Of a stretch of 64,000 bases of DNA, positions 48,901-64,000 are shown in pieces. The notes beneath the pieces were generated by a model, which saw nothing but the letters and a program-made list of their open reading frames with translations, was not told the DNA's origin and did not search any database. How positions within the stretch are numbered: the stretch's first letter is position 1; each line of letters starts with the position of its first letter. The stretch is from contig JAGTJL010000014.1 of assembly GCA_020746875.1 (NCBI GenBank), forward strand, positions 2,188,626-2,252,625. The letters are read 5' to 3'. Position numbers and translations under genes: made by a program. Source of the DNA: Rhexocercosporidium sp. MPI-PUGE-AT-0058 (Eukaryota > Ascomycota > Leotiomycetes > Helotiales).

Positions 48901-50745
48901 ATTACTTATTTAAATATAAAAGCGGTATATTTAGTAAATCTAAATAATAAAAAGAGTCTTACTTTCGTTAAGACTGTTTACGTAAATAATATAATAATTC
49001 CTTTAATGCTAATCTTAAAAAGAGAAATCTTATTAAAGAAATACTTTAATAATAACCTCTACGACTAAACTCTCTTTACGATAAGTCTTTTAAATTATAT
49101 TAACGACTCCTTCGTAATAAAATATTTGATTTATTTCTATAATAATACCTTTAAGAAGTACAAAGGGAATTAGCGTATGCTTATCTTCGATAGCTATAGC
49201 TCATACGTGAGCGACGAGTTTCTTTTTTATTATTAAAAGCATAAAATTATACCTTTTTAACTTCTCTTATATAATACTTACTTTCTTTAACCTCTCGATA
49301 TCGGTATATTTCAGCCGCTAAAGCATTAGCATTAAGAAAATATATATTAAAAGATATATTACGGCAATACTACCTATATAAAGATCGATTTCTTAAACGC
49401 TTATAAAAGTATATGTAAAAAGACCTTCGTCCCCCGCATTATACTCTTCGCCTAACGTAAGATAAGCTTCTTTCCTTTTAAACTTTAAATTATATATAAT
49501 AAAATAATAATATTTCAGTAATTTAAAGGCTTTATACGACTTACGCCAGTCGAAACTAAACGTCTTATTATATTAAAGCCTTTCTAATAACCTTTAAAAA
49601 CACTTAAACGAGTTATTTACCTTGTTTACCTCGACCGCTATCTCGCAAATACCGAAGGCCTTAATAACGACCTCATATCTTCCTTTTACCGATTATAACG
49701 CGTATATTAAAATTCCACCGAGCTAAAAATACTAAAGTCGGGGTTAATAATAAAAAAAAAGTAAGCGCGAATACTAACGTTAAAGAAAGACATTCGTCGC
49801 AAAGAGAGGTCGAATTCGTAAGTTTAATATTATAGAGTTCTTATTAAAGGTTAAGAAGCACGCCAAATCGTATATAAAATAAAATCTTTTTTAAATAAAA
49901 AAGATAAAGTTAAAAATATTTACGAGAATCGATTACGCACCGAGTAAGAAAAATATTAATTAAAGAATATCGTCATTAAGTTAAGGAGACAGCGCCGACT
50001 TTATAACGAGAATAAGTCGAAGACTATGCTATTTAACCTTATATAGCTATTATATAACCTCCTTTCGCATTTCGTAAAGATCATTATTAAATAAAGAAGG
50101 AAATCGCATCTTTCGACCGAAGTTTATATATAGTAGGCTATAATATTTATTAAAATAAGAGGCTTTTAAAAAGGCCGGCGCTAATTAAGGGGTTTTAATA
50201 CTAGCCTAATACTTATTTTCTTATTTTAATTATAATATTTCACGTTAAGTTATAATAACGTAATTAATAAATTTAATTATATTAATATTAATTAATTCAA
50301 CGAAGTTATATAATATATATAAATATTAATAATTATAAAAATATCTCTTATTGTATTACGAGTTAAACTTTTAAACTAGCCGTAAAAAAGGCTAATTTAT
50401 TATTTTTGCCCCCTTAAATTTATATATTAATTTCTATTTTTTTTTATAATATTTATAAATATAATAAACTCCTCCTAATTTTATAATAAAATATTTATTT
50501 TAATTATTACTTTTTAATATTTATTTTTAAATTAATGTTTTCAAAAGTGACTATATTACTGATTTTTAATCGTATTACTAAAGGGCACTAAGAACCGCAG
50601 GGCCAGTCTCTTAGTGTCCCCCTGGAGCACGATTATATAATTATGTATATAAATCTTAGTGATAATAAATGTATATTATACTTTCAGCTCGCCTAATTAA
50701 TGCATGGCGGTTTAGTTATTTAACTATGGCGATTTAGCTGTGGCC
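45901..50745 (+). mobile_element. Mutator-like (MULE) DNA transposon, family D, with a readable transposase fragment
   Basis: Terminal inverted repeats identical over 43 bp (start GGCCACAGCTAAATCGCCAT) and perfect 8-bp duplications TAGAAATA (45893-45900, 50746-50753). On the plus strand at about 46290-46530 a FAR1/MULE-type zinc-binding region is legible (RVSKYN, KKCGCYIRVSLLKDKVLKK, then ARHNHAASADSTAYPVHR) with only two in-frame stops. The rest of the transposase is lost. A pogo-like element (48233-50634) is inserted near its 3' end, leaving about 2.45 kb of its own sequence. Confidence 0.8.
48233..50634 (+). mobile_element. Decayed pogo/Fot1-like transposon nested in the MULE
   Basis: Terminal inverted repeats start ATCGTGC and continue imperfectly for about 60 bp. 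The target duplication is TA (48231-48232, 50635-50636). The plus strand from about 48300 to 50160 keeps DDE-transposase wording: SLINNRRTAGLK, a DETG-like segment, then VFDSYSSYVSDEF..HKIIPF and PLDIGIFQPLKH. Stops interrupt it. Length 2.4 kb fits the superfamily. Confidence 0.75.
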
Positions 50746-52014
50746 TAGAAATACGGCTTTGCTATTTAACTTAATTTATGAATTATTATAAGAATACTTA
50801 ACTCCTTTAAAAAGATAAATTAATTACTTTTTAAATTAATTAATTATATTACTTCAGAATTATTCTTTAAAATAAAGCTCTTTTAGAAAACTTAATAATA
50901 AAATATAAAATAATAATTATAAATAATAATTACGCTTTCGTTATAATACGAATATTCCTTTTTTATTATTATCTTTTAATTTAGTTATAACTACGCTTTA
51001 TAACGAAATAATTAAGATTATAACAAGCTTCTTACAGTAAGCCTTTCTTTAAATATTTATATATATTTAATATTAAAAGTATTTTGCTTTTCTTATTGAT
51101 ATATTATCCTTAAGAAAAGGTAAAAAAATAAAGTAATTTTATTTAAAAAAAATATATTATTATTAATATTATTTTAAGCTATAAGAATATATTTTTCTTA
51201 CGATTATTATTCTTTTACTTCTTTCGATTTTAGATTTAATAAAAGTTAAAAGAAAAAGTAAGCTGAAAAGTATTTTAAATAATAAAAATATATTAAGAAT
51301 AGCTTCCTTTAATACTCGAAAAACGCTTTTATTCTTTAAGCTTCTTTTAAGCTCTACTCTTTTAGTCTTACGTATATTAATTCTATAGATTTTTATAATA
51401 TAAAATAGCTTATCGTCGATTATACTTATTATACAAAAGCTCCGGCAAGAATACTAAGATTAATACGAGCTTAAAACGCAAAAAGAAAGAGAATATATAT
51501 ATATATATAATATATTATTAATTTATTAATTAAATAATATATTAAATACTATTAAAGCTTTTATATTTATAATTTAAAAAAATATAATTAAAAGAATTAA
51601 AGCATATATTTAAAATACCGACTTTAAAAAGGATTATAAAAATAAATTAGTATAATTACGTAGGATATATATATTATACTTAGCTTTTAATATAAATTAA
51701 TATAATAGGGTGCGGGTAATAAATACACCCTCTGGATCCTTGAAAATTCCTTAGCGTATAATAATTTAATTATTTCCGTATAATACTTTAGCTATACTTT
51801 TTATTCAATACTTAATAATTCTATTTTATATTAAATTTTATATAAGAAATTATAAAGTTAGAATCTCCCTTTGATTTTAGTTTTATTAATAAATTTGACA
51901 ATCTTTAATCGTAATTTAAGCCGCCTGAAAAATACGTATTATTGTAAACTTAGAATTTAAATTAATTTAGACTTTCTTCTTTTTTTCTTAACTTTAATTA
52001 TTTTAATTACTCTT

Positions 52015-52203
52015 TGTCGCGCCCTAGCGCAGTCTACTGGTCATGTGTATGCTCTCGTAAGCACTTACGTATATATATACTCGGGTCACAGTCCTCTCTT
52101 ACAGAGGGTAACGCTTACTTCAATACATTTTTTGAACCCTTGCTCTCTACGTTGATCGTAGAGCTCTTGAACCAGGAAAAGCCTGCTCCACATCTGTACG
52201 ACA
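52015..52203. mobile_element. 189-bp un-RIPed solo LTR with target duplication CTCTT
   Basis: Starts TGTCGCGCC, ends TGTACGACA; flanked by CTCTT at 52010-52014 and 52204-52208. Copy 1 of element X lacks it, giving the empty site. A TATATATA stretch could be its promoter. Balanced base composition shows it landed after the surrounding DNA was mutated. Confidence 0.8.
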
Positions 52204-52886
52204 CTCTTTTAACTTTTTAATTTTTATATTTCCTTTTTTACATTTATAAACCTTTTATTAAATCCTTTTATAATCTTCTTAAAGAATAAACGTTATATTA
52301 AATCCTTTTATAATCTTCTTAAAGAGTAAACGTTATATTAAATACTGATTATATAATTCGTTTACTAAAATACGTATTTATAAATAAAGATCTTTTGTAA
52401 TTTTAAGAGTTTATAATTAAATAAAAGTGCTAAAAAACTCGGGAAATAGTAATATTATTTTTAAGACTTTTACAAAGCTGGAGCTATCAAAAAGAATTAA
52501 TAATAATAAGCTTATTAAAGGTTTTATAAAGACAATAATTATAATTTACTAATTTTTTACTTAGATTTAATATTAAAAGAGTAGTAATATCTCGGCATGC
52601 TTTTTAATAATAAAGAAAGAAATTACGCTTATTAATTAGTATATAATCGATTAAAGAACTTAATTTATATAATTTCTTTTGGTAAGCACGTTTTAACGTA
52701 GAGAAAACCGTTAAATTTAAAAGTTATAAAATATATAATATATATATAAGTAAATATAATAAAAATATATTATTTTTAAAGTATTTTTTAAAGGAATTCC
52801 GTAATTTTATAACTTTCGTAGCCGTTTAGAATAAGAAGTCTTTATTAAATAATTACGTAATTATATTTAAGAAATAAATATCTTCT

Positions 52887-53142
52887 TGTTATGTGTATGC
52901 CTATCCATTTTATTTATACGGAATCGGGCCCTAGTATAAAAGGGCCGAGGCTTTTACGGTATTAATAAAATTAATTTTACTTATATATTTAATTACGCCG
53001 GCGTTTTACTTTCTTTTAAGAATAACTTCTTTTATATATACGCTTCTTTTTTAGACTTCTTTAAAAGCCAGAAATTAATTCTCTAAATATAATTTACCCT
53101 GAACTTTTACGAAGCTTTGCCTACCGTGAACTCCATCTGATA
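52887..53142 (+). mobile_element. 256-bp solo LTR of the Gypsy-type family
   Basis: Begins TGTTATGTGTATGCC and ends CTGATA (CTGACA before a likely C-to-T change). Flanked by CTTCT at 52882-52886 and 53143-53147. The same sequence occurs at 57298-57553 and, inverted, at 63524-63778, both more mutated. No internal retroelement sequence accompanies it, hence a solo LTR. Confidence 0.75.
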
Positions 53143-53970
53143 CTTCTTTAGCTATTTAATAGCCGTATTATTAATTATTTACTTATTATCAGGTTATAGT
53201 AAAGTACTAATCGTTAAATGCGTTTAATTAAGATAGAAACTATTATTATTATATTGATTTTCTTTTATAAATTATAAGAGGTTATATAAATATTCCGGTT
53301 ATAAAGATATACTTAATAATTAACGTTTAAATATATAAGCCTGACTGTTTTCCTTAAATCTTGCGCTTTTCGGCGTGCTTCATAACGAATTTATTAAGAC
53401 CGTAGCTTTTTATAATATCGGTCTCGTTTATATTTTATTATTAATTAACTAAGATAGCTTTAATAATTAAGATCTTTAATTTTTAGAATTAAGGCTTAAT
53501 AACCTCGGAATAAACGCAGTTAATACGTATAGAATTAATATATATTTGCTTTTTCGTTTTTAAAATAAGATTTTGTATTAGAAACTTATAAATTTAGTAT
53601 CTTCTGAATAATAAATAATCTCCTTAAAAAGTTAATAATCTCGTTATAAAAACTATAATTTATATATACGTAATTCTATAATTAAGAGATTTCTGAGTTA
53701 AAATCTAATTAGTTAATTGACTCTTTATTACCGTAAGTAGATTTATAAGTAGTTAATATTTTTATGGCGTAATAAAGTAATTACGTTACGGCTACGAAGT
53801 ATAAACCTCGGAATACCTTACTTAAGCGATGCCCTTTGTAAAGACTTATTATTTACGATCTTTGCAAGCGTATATATAACGTTATACTCGGTATATTAAA
53901 TCTTTATAATAAGGGTAAGTTATATTCTAAATTTAAAAGGAATTGATTAAAGAATTAAGGAGTATTTAAA

Positions 53971-54580
53971 CTTTAGGATTTTTGATATATATAAATTTAA
54001 TATAAATTTAATATAAATTATATTTTTTCGTTTTTTCTTTTTAAAATTAGTAATTATTAATTAAAAAAGTTAAAACTTGAACTATTAGTTATTTATATAT
54101 TTCATATTAAATTATTAGAGCTTTAAGGTATTTCTATTAATAGTTATGTTTTTATTAAGTAAAAATAATTTCTTATATAACTTATTTATACGAAGGTTTA
54201 TATTTTACTTAATTAAATAATAATTATTAATATGAATATCTTAAAAACTTTAAACTAGTAATAATATATATATAATCTGTTAAAAAAATAAAGTTTTAGA
54301 CTTTTTAATTCATAATTATTAATTTTATAAAGAAAATTAATTTAAAAAATTTATATCGAATTATATATAAAAAAAATCTCAAGGTTTAAATACTTATTTT
54401 ATAATATTACATGGTTTTAACTTAGTCAAACTTTTAATTCTTAATTAATAATATACAAATATTTCAAACTATAAGTTTTAGCTAATTTAATTAATAAATA
54501 ATAAAAATAGTAATACTTTAAAGTAGTGAAGTTTGCTGTAAAAAGGTGTCCAGAATAGTAAGGTAGGACGTTATGTCAAC
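53971..54580. repeat. Partial copy of element E beside the second gene island
   Basis: Its right end (..TAGTAAGGTAGGACGTTA) and parts of the interior resemble the element at 1012-1770. The left terminal repeat was not found. Confidence 0.4.
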
Positions 54581-54683
54581 GATTTTAAGTCATGTTATTT
54601 ATTTTTATTTTTCCTTATAAAACCAGTAGCCAATTTTCGAAATCTTCACCATCCTTCCTAGCACTACTCACAATCTTCTGAAA

Positions 54684-54896
54684 ATGAAATGCTCACTCAA
54701 GGTATTCGGCGGAACTGTCGCGTTTCTTGTGTCGACAACATCTGCCAATGTCCTCAACACCACGGCTTTTGGAACAAACCCACCGATCTTAGCACACTCA
54801 CTCGGGTGGTGCTTTCTTTCTTCGATTCTAGCCTTGCTTGTTCGGGAAGATTCTATGCTCGGGGGGAAGGATCGGGTCAATTCATCGGTATATTAA
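54684..54896 (+). CDS. Doubtful small secreted protein ORF (70 aa)
   Basis: The ATG sits in a fair context after ordinary-composition DNA, and the first residues (MKCSLKVFGGTVAFLVSTTSA) look like a signal peptide. A second hydrophobic segment (GWCFLSSILALLV) and a short tail follow. No family recognised. It could be the first exon of a longer or broken gene, or a chance frame; another open frame overlaps it at 54689-55009. Confidence 0.25.
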   Translation: MKCSLKVFGGTVAFLVSTTSANVLNTTAFGTNPPILAHSLGWCFLSSILALLVREDSMLGGKDRVNSSVY

Positions 54897-55074
54897 GCGG
54901 GATAATGGAGGACAGGCTCCGGAAGCATCACGACGAGATTCGGGCTAAATTACTAATCGGCAATCCAGATCAGCAAGACCAGATTGGAAGGGAACCGTTT
55001 ACCAGATAAATTCGTGGAAACCAAATTTGGAACAGCAGGAAAGCAGCCAAGCTTGCAAGACAGAACTTAACAAG

Positions 55075-56581
55075 ATGAACAGAACGACGAACGACCTCAA
55101 TGGCGCTAGCGCCAAGACAGCCTTGAAAATCGTGCTAGGCACCTCAAATCTAGGCAAAGAAGGCAAGTATTTCTCATTTTCGAAATTGATTCTGGCACAT
55201 TCATTCCTACTTGAAAGTCATTCTGTCTCGTTAAAAAGACACTCCAGAGCGTTGTATCTGAACGTCCTCTAGGGAAAGTACAAGTCCGCGTACACGACTC
55301 GGAAGAAATTGCCTCCATCCTGAATACGTTCCAAAAATACGGGCACAAGGAAATCGACACTGCCCGCATTTACGGTGGTGGGTCAACAGTATGTATAAAA
55401 ACCCCCTGCTATCTCAATGTCTTAAGATCTCGGCTCTGAGAAGATGTCTTGAGAGCGAGGATCTCAAGACAATCGTAAATCTCGAAATATCGCAGAAGAA
55501 GTTCTAACTTTCATGAAGGAAGAATGTCTTAGCGACTTGAACTGGCGAGAACGCGGTCTCATCATAGGCACAAAACTCGTCCCTCTCAAGAAAGGGCCAT
55601 TCTCGTATTCACACACCAAGGAAGGCGTCAATTCTGGCCTCACAGAGAGCCTGAAAGCACTACAGACCGAAGAGGTTGATCTCTGGTCTCTCCACCTGCC
55701 GGATCATAATACACCGTATGAGGAGACCTTGAAGGCCGTCAATGAGCTCTACAACGCGGGGCGCTTCAAACGATTCGGAATCAGCTGCTATACTGCGGCG
55801 GAAGTGGCGCAGATTTGCGGGCTCTGTGAGCGGAACGGATGGAAGAAACCGGATGTTTACTCTGGATTATACAATGTAAGCCCAGCTTCCCACAGAACAA
55901 TTCCCAATTTGCAACCCGTTTCGGGGGTATGTCCACGAATTCCATGTCTGGCTGCCTCACCCTCTTCAAACATTGCTTCCTCGTAACGTCCAAGTATAGC
56001 AACTGACTCTGAGTTTCCGGATTGTAGGGGGTCCAAAGAAATGTCGAGCCGGAGCTGTTTCCGTGTCTGCGACATTATAAAATTGCCTTCTACATGTTTC
56101 GTGTGAGTCTGAGATGAAGATAAGAGGTCTATCTAGGGCCTTTTCCCCGTTCCTATTCTAGCATCTGCTGACTCCTCTCCCAACTCAGCCCCTCCAAAAG
56201 GGACTACTTACAGACAAGGCCCAGCGCGGCATCACTTCACATGGCCTAGTCGATGCCAAAGTCAAAGCAGACCCCAATTCGAAGCCAGACACACGCCGAC
56301 AAGATTCGAACGAAGCAGAGTTCGATGCTTTGGATGTTATCAGGCCTGTAACCCAGAAATTGGGGATTACAACTGCTGAGGCTGCCCTGAGATGGGCAAG
56401 TCACCACAGCTTGCTTAGAAGCGAATGCGGCGATGCTATAATGATCGGGGCGAGCAGTGCAGTCCAGCTTGAGCAGAGTCTGGAGAGTTTGGAGAAAGGT
56501 CCGTTGCCGGATGAGATGGTGAAGGCATTTGATGATGGTTGGGCTCTTGTCAAGCCGAGCGCCACGCCTTATTTCCTCTGA
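55075..56581 (+). CDS. Aldo-keto reductase (AKR7/aflatoxin aldehyde reductase-like) with irregular splice sites
   Basis: NAD(P)H-dependent reductase of about 346 aa. Exons: 55075-55162, 55273-55377 (or to 55388), 55496-55875, 56028-56102, 56189-56581. The TIM-barrel tetrad is visible: Asp and Tyr in EIDTARIYGGG, Lys in IIGTKLVP, His in WSLHLPDH. Further landmarks are FKRFGISCYTAAEV, NVEPELFPCLRHYKIAFY and MIGASSAVQLEQSLESL. Intron 1 needs a GC donor (G|GCAAGT). At the end of exon 2 the strong GTATGT donor gives the wrong phase and an immediate stop. Only the weaker GTGGGT three codons earlier keeps the frame, at the cost of part of the GGGST loop. The gene may be starting to decay. It lies 28 kb from the synthase, so pathway membership is uncertain. 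Confidence 0.7.
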
Positions 56582-56830
56582 TCAGAGTGCTGGTCTCGTG
56601 CTGCAGCTGTGTATTTGAATACAGCATAAGAAAGAAATAGCCATACCCCAGATGTTGCAGCTCCAGTACAATACCGATAGCAAGAACTTGTTCTGTAATG
56701 AGATTTCAACGGTGGCGCTAGGAACAGAAATGACCGCACGTGATATTTCGATGATGCGCAATCTGTGCACTAAAACAAAGTGAGAAGGTTTACCTGTGTG
56801 CTATCTTACCAGCTAGTAAATTTTTAAACT
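56582..56830. other. 3' flank of the aldo-keto reductase
   Basis: Ordinary composition up to about 56,800; no gene recognised. Confidence 0.4.
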
Positions 56831-56840
56831 ACTTATAATA

Positions 56841-57050
56841 CAAGGCACTAGCGTGCCTTGCTAAGGCCTACCTTAGCCTTATCTCTTAAACTCCTCTCTT
56901 ACTCCTCTTCGGTAGTTAAAGAGAGTTAGGAGGTACGAAGAGGCAGGTAAGCAAAAGAAGTAATAAAAGCTAATTAAGCCCCTATTATATAGCTACGAGG
57001 TCTTGTCCGCGACGGCTCTCCGCGAGCTCCGGAGTCACAGGACCTCGCTT
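56841..57050. repeat. Hairpin-rich GC-balanced patch
   Basis: Contains a perfect hairpin CAAGGCAC-TAGC-GTGCCTTG (56841-56860), an adjacent CTAAGG..CCTTAG stem, an ACTCCTCT..AGGAGGT inverted repeat, and an inverted pair CGAGGTCTTGT / ACAGGACCTCG (about 56996-57047). Not a recognisable tRNA or rRNA. Possibly the end of a folded transposon or a SINE-like remnant. Confidence 0.4.
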
Positions 57051-57297
57051 CGCAGCGGTATTTTAATTAAAAGCTTTTTATTAATAATTTAAATTCTAGC
57101 TTTATATTGTTTTTAGCTTTTATTTATAATATTATATAAGATATTATTATTATTTACTTATATTATATATTTTTATTTTAATCCCGCTTCTGCCGCTTTG
57201 CTAAAATCCTTATAAACGGCATTACGCAAGCTTCGGGGTTTATTACAGATTTTGCCGAGACCTCAGCGTATTTATAAATTACTTATTATAATTAATC

Positions 57298-57553
57298 TGT
57301 TATGTGTATGCCTATTTATTCTATTTATATAAAATCGGGCCCGTAGCATAAGGGGGCCGAAGCTTTTACGGTATTAATAGAATTAGTTTTATTTATATAT
57401 TTAATTACGCCGGCGTTTTATTTTCTTTTATAAATAATTTTTTTTATATATACGCTTCTTTTTTAAATTTTTTTAAAAGCTAAAAATTAATTCTTTAAAT
57501 ATATTTTCCTTAAACTTTTATAAAGATTTACTTATTATAAACTTTATTTAATA
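57298..57553 (+). repeat. LTR-like repeat, left copy
   Basis: RIP-mutated version of the solo LTR at 52887-53142 in the same orientation (TGTTATGTGTATGCC..), directly before the Gypsy coding remnant. Confidence 0.7.
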
Positions 57554-63523
<5,970 letters not shown>

Positions 63524-63778
63524 TATTAAATAAAGTTTATAATAAATAAAGCTTTATAAAAGTTTAAAGAAAATATATTTAAAGAATTAATATTTAACTT
63601 TTAAAAAAGCTTAAAAAAAAGCGTATATATAAAAGAAATTATTTATAAAAGAAAGTAAAACGCTAGCGTAATTAAAAATATAAATAAAACTAATTCTATT
63701 AATATTATAAAAGCCTCGGCTTTTTTATATTATAGATTTAATTTTATATAAATAAAATAAATAAGCGTATATATAATA
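63524..63778 (-). repeat. LTR-like repeat, right copy, inverted
   Basis: Its reverse complement aligns end to end with 57298-57553, differing mainly by C/T changes. Orientation is opposite to that expected for the 3' LTR of the element it follows. Confidence 0.7.
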
Positions 63779-64000
63779 ATTATTCTTTTTCTTAATAATA
63801 ACGTTTATAATATTAATATTTTAATTAATAATATATTAATACGCTTTCGCGTCGCTTAAAATAAGAATTAAGCCGCGGTAAATCGAATAACCGTATTTCG
63901 ATTAATAAGTTTAACTAATTAAATTAATATAATCATTTAAAATATTACGCTAAATATATAATATTATATTGCGATTAATCCGTCGGACGTCGTCCGAGTA
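63779..64000. repeat. AT-rich repeat DNA to the window end
   Basis: No gene; composition as in the other deserts, with a less-mutated CGTCGGACGTCGTCCGAG-like patch at the very end. Confidence 0.5.

Larger units (their letters stand above)
42885..51799. mobile_element. Outer Mutator-like element (family C, long form) hosting nested insertions
   Basis: The left end (GGATATAGCTAAAGTACCTT..) matches the right end of the 426-bp family C element. The right end at about 51720-51799 matches that element's left end for over 200 bp. So this is a long relative in opposite orientation. Its own sequence is 42885-43993, about 45632-45892 and 50754-51799. On the plus strand at about 43200-43400 a degenerate FAR1-like region is legible. 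The flanking 8-mers (TATATTAA, TTTATTCA) agree at six positions. RIP-mutated. Confidence 0.6.
51800..53970. mobile_element. Transposon X, copy 2, truncated at its left end and carrying two LTR insertions
   Basis: Aligns by eye with copy 1 (27431-30281) in the same orientation over most of its length, but begins abruptly at the right end of the outer MULE. Solo LTRs sit at 52015-52203 and 52887-53142. RIP-mutated, no intact frame. Confidence 0.6.

Noticed and set aside
52014..52220. 68-residue open frame in the desert
   Set aside because: It coincides with the 189-bp solo LTR, which is open only because it has not been mutated.

Overview
The window is nuclear DNA of a filamentous ascomycete (Pezizomycotina). 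The genes carry several short introns with fungal signals (GTRNGT donors, CTRAC/CTAAT branch points). They include a non-reducing polyketide synthase and Zn2Cys6 regulators. Long AT-rich deserts lie between them, and these are almost free of CpA and TpG, the mark of repeat-induced point mutation (RIP). The species cannot be named from the sequence.

Layout. 1-1.8 kb: AT-rich repeats. 2.6-27.3 kb: a compact biosynthetic gene cluster. In order it holds a Zn2Cys6 activator, a P450 (-), an MFS exporter, an AflS/AflJ-like co-regulator (-), an AflR-like Zn2Cys6 regulator, a DUF1772 anthrone oxygenase (-), an EthD-domain decarboxylase, a metallo-beta-lactamase-type thioesterase (-) and the polyketide synthase. 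About 2 kb of AT-rich DNA sits between the AflS-like and AflR-like genes. 27.4-54.6 kb: a gene-free desert of nested, decayed transposons (Mutator-like, pogo/Fot1-like, Ty1/copia, gag-only LTR elements, MITEs) with a few young, un-RIPed LTR insertions. 54.7-56.6 kb: a small gene island with an aldo-keto reductase and a doubtful small secreted-protein ORF. 57.3-63.8 kb: a decayed Ty3/Gypsy retrotransposon bounded by LTR-like repeats in inverted orientation.

How the cluster probably works. The synthase (SAT-KS-MAT-PT-ACP, 1779 aa, no fused thioesterase) together with a discrete metallo-beta-lactamase thioesterase is the arrangement of the atrochrysone carboxylic acid/emodin pathways. The EthD protein fits the decarboxylation step and the DUF1772 protein fits anthrone-to-anthraquinone oxidation, so an emodin-type anthraquinone is the likely core. 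The P450 would tailor or couple it, and the MFS protein would export it. Regulation looks AflR/AflS-like: TCGN5CGA motifs lie in the P450-MFS and thioesterase-synthase divergent promoters. I derived exon structures by hand. Every cluster gene closes into a full-length frame. Only the aldo-keto reductase needs irregular splicing. Domain calls rest on recognised motifs, not on database searches.
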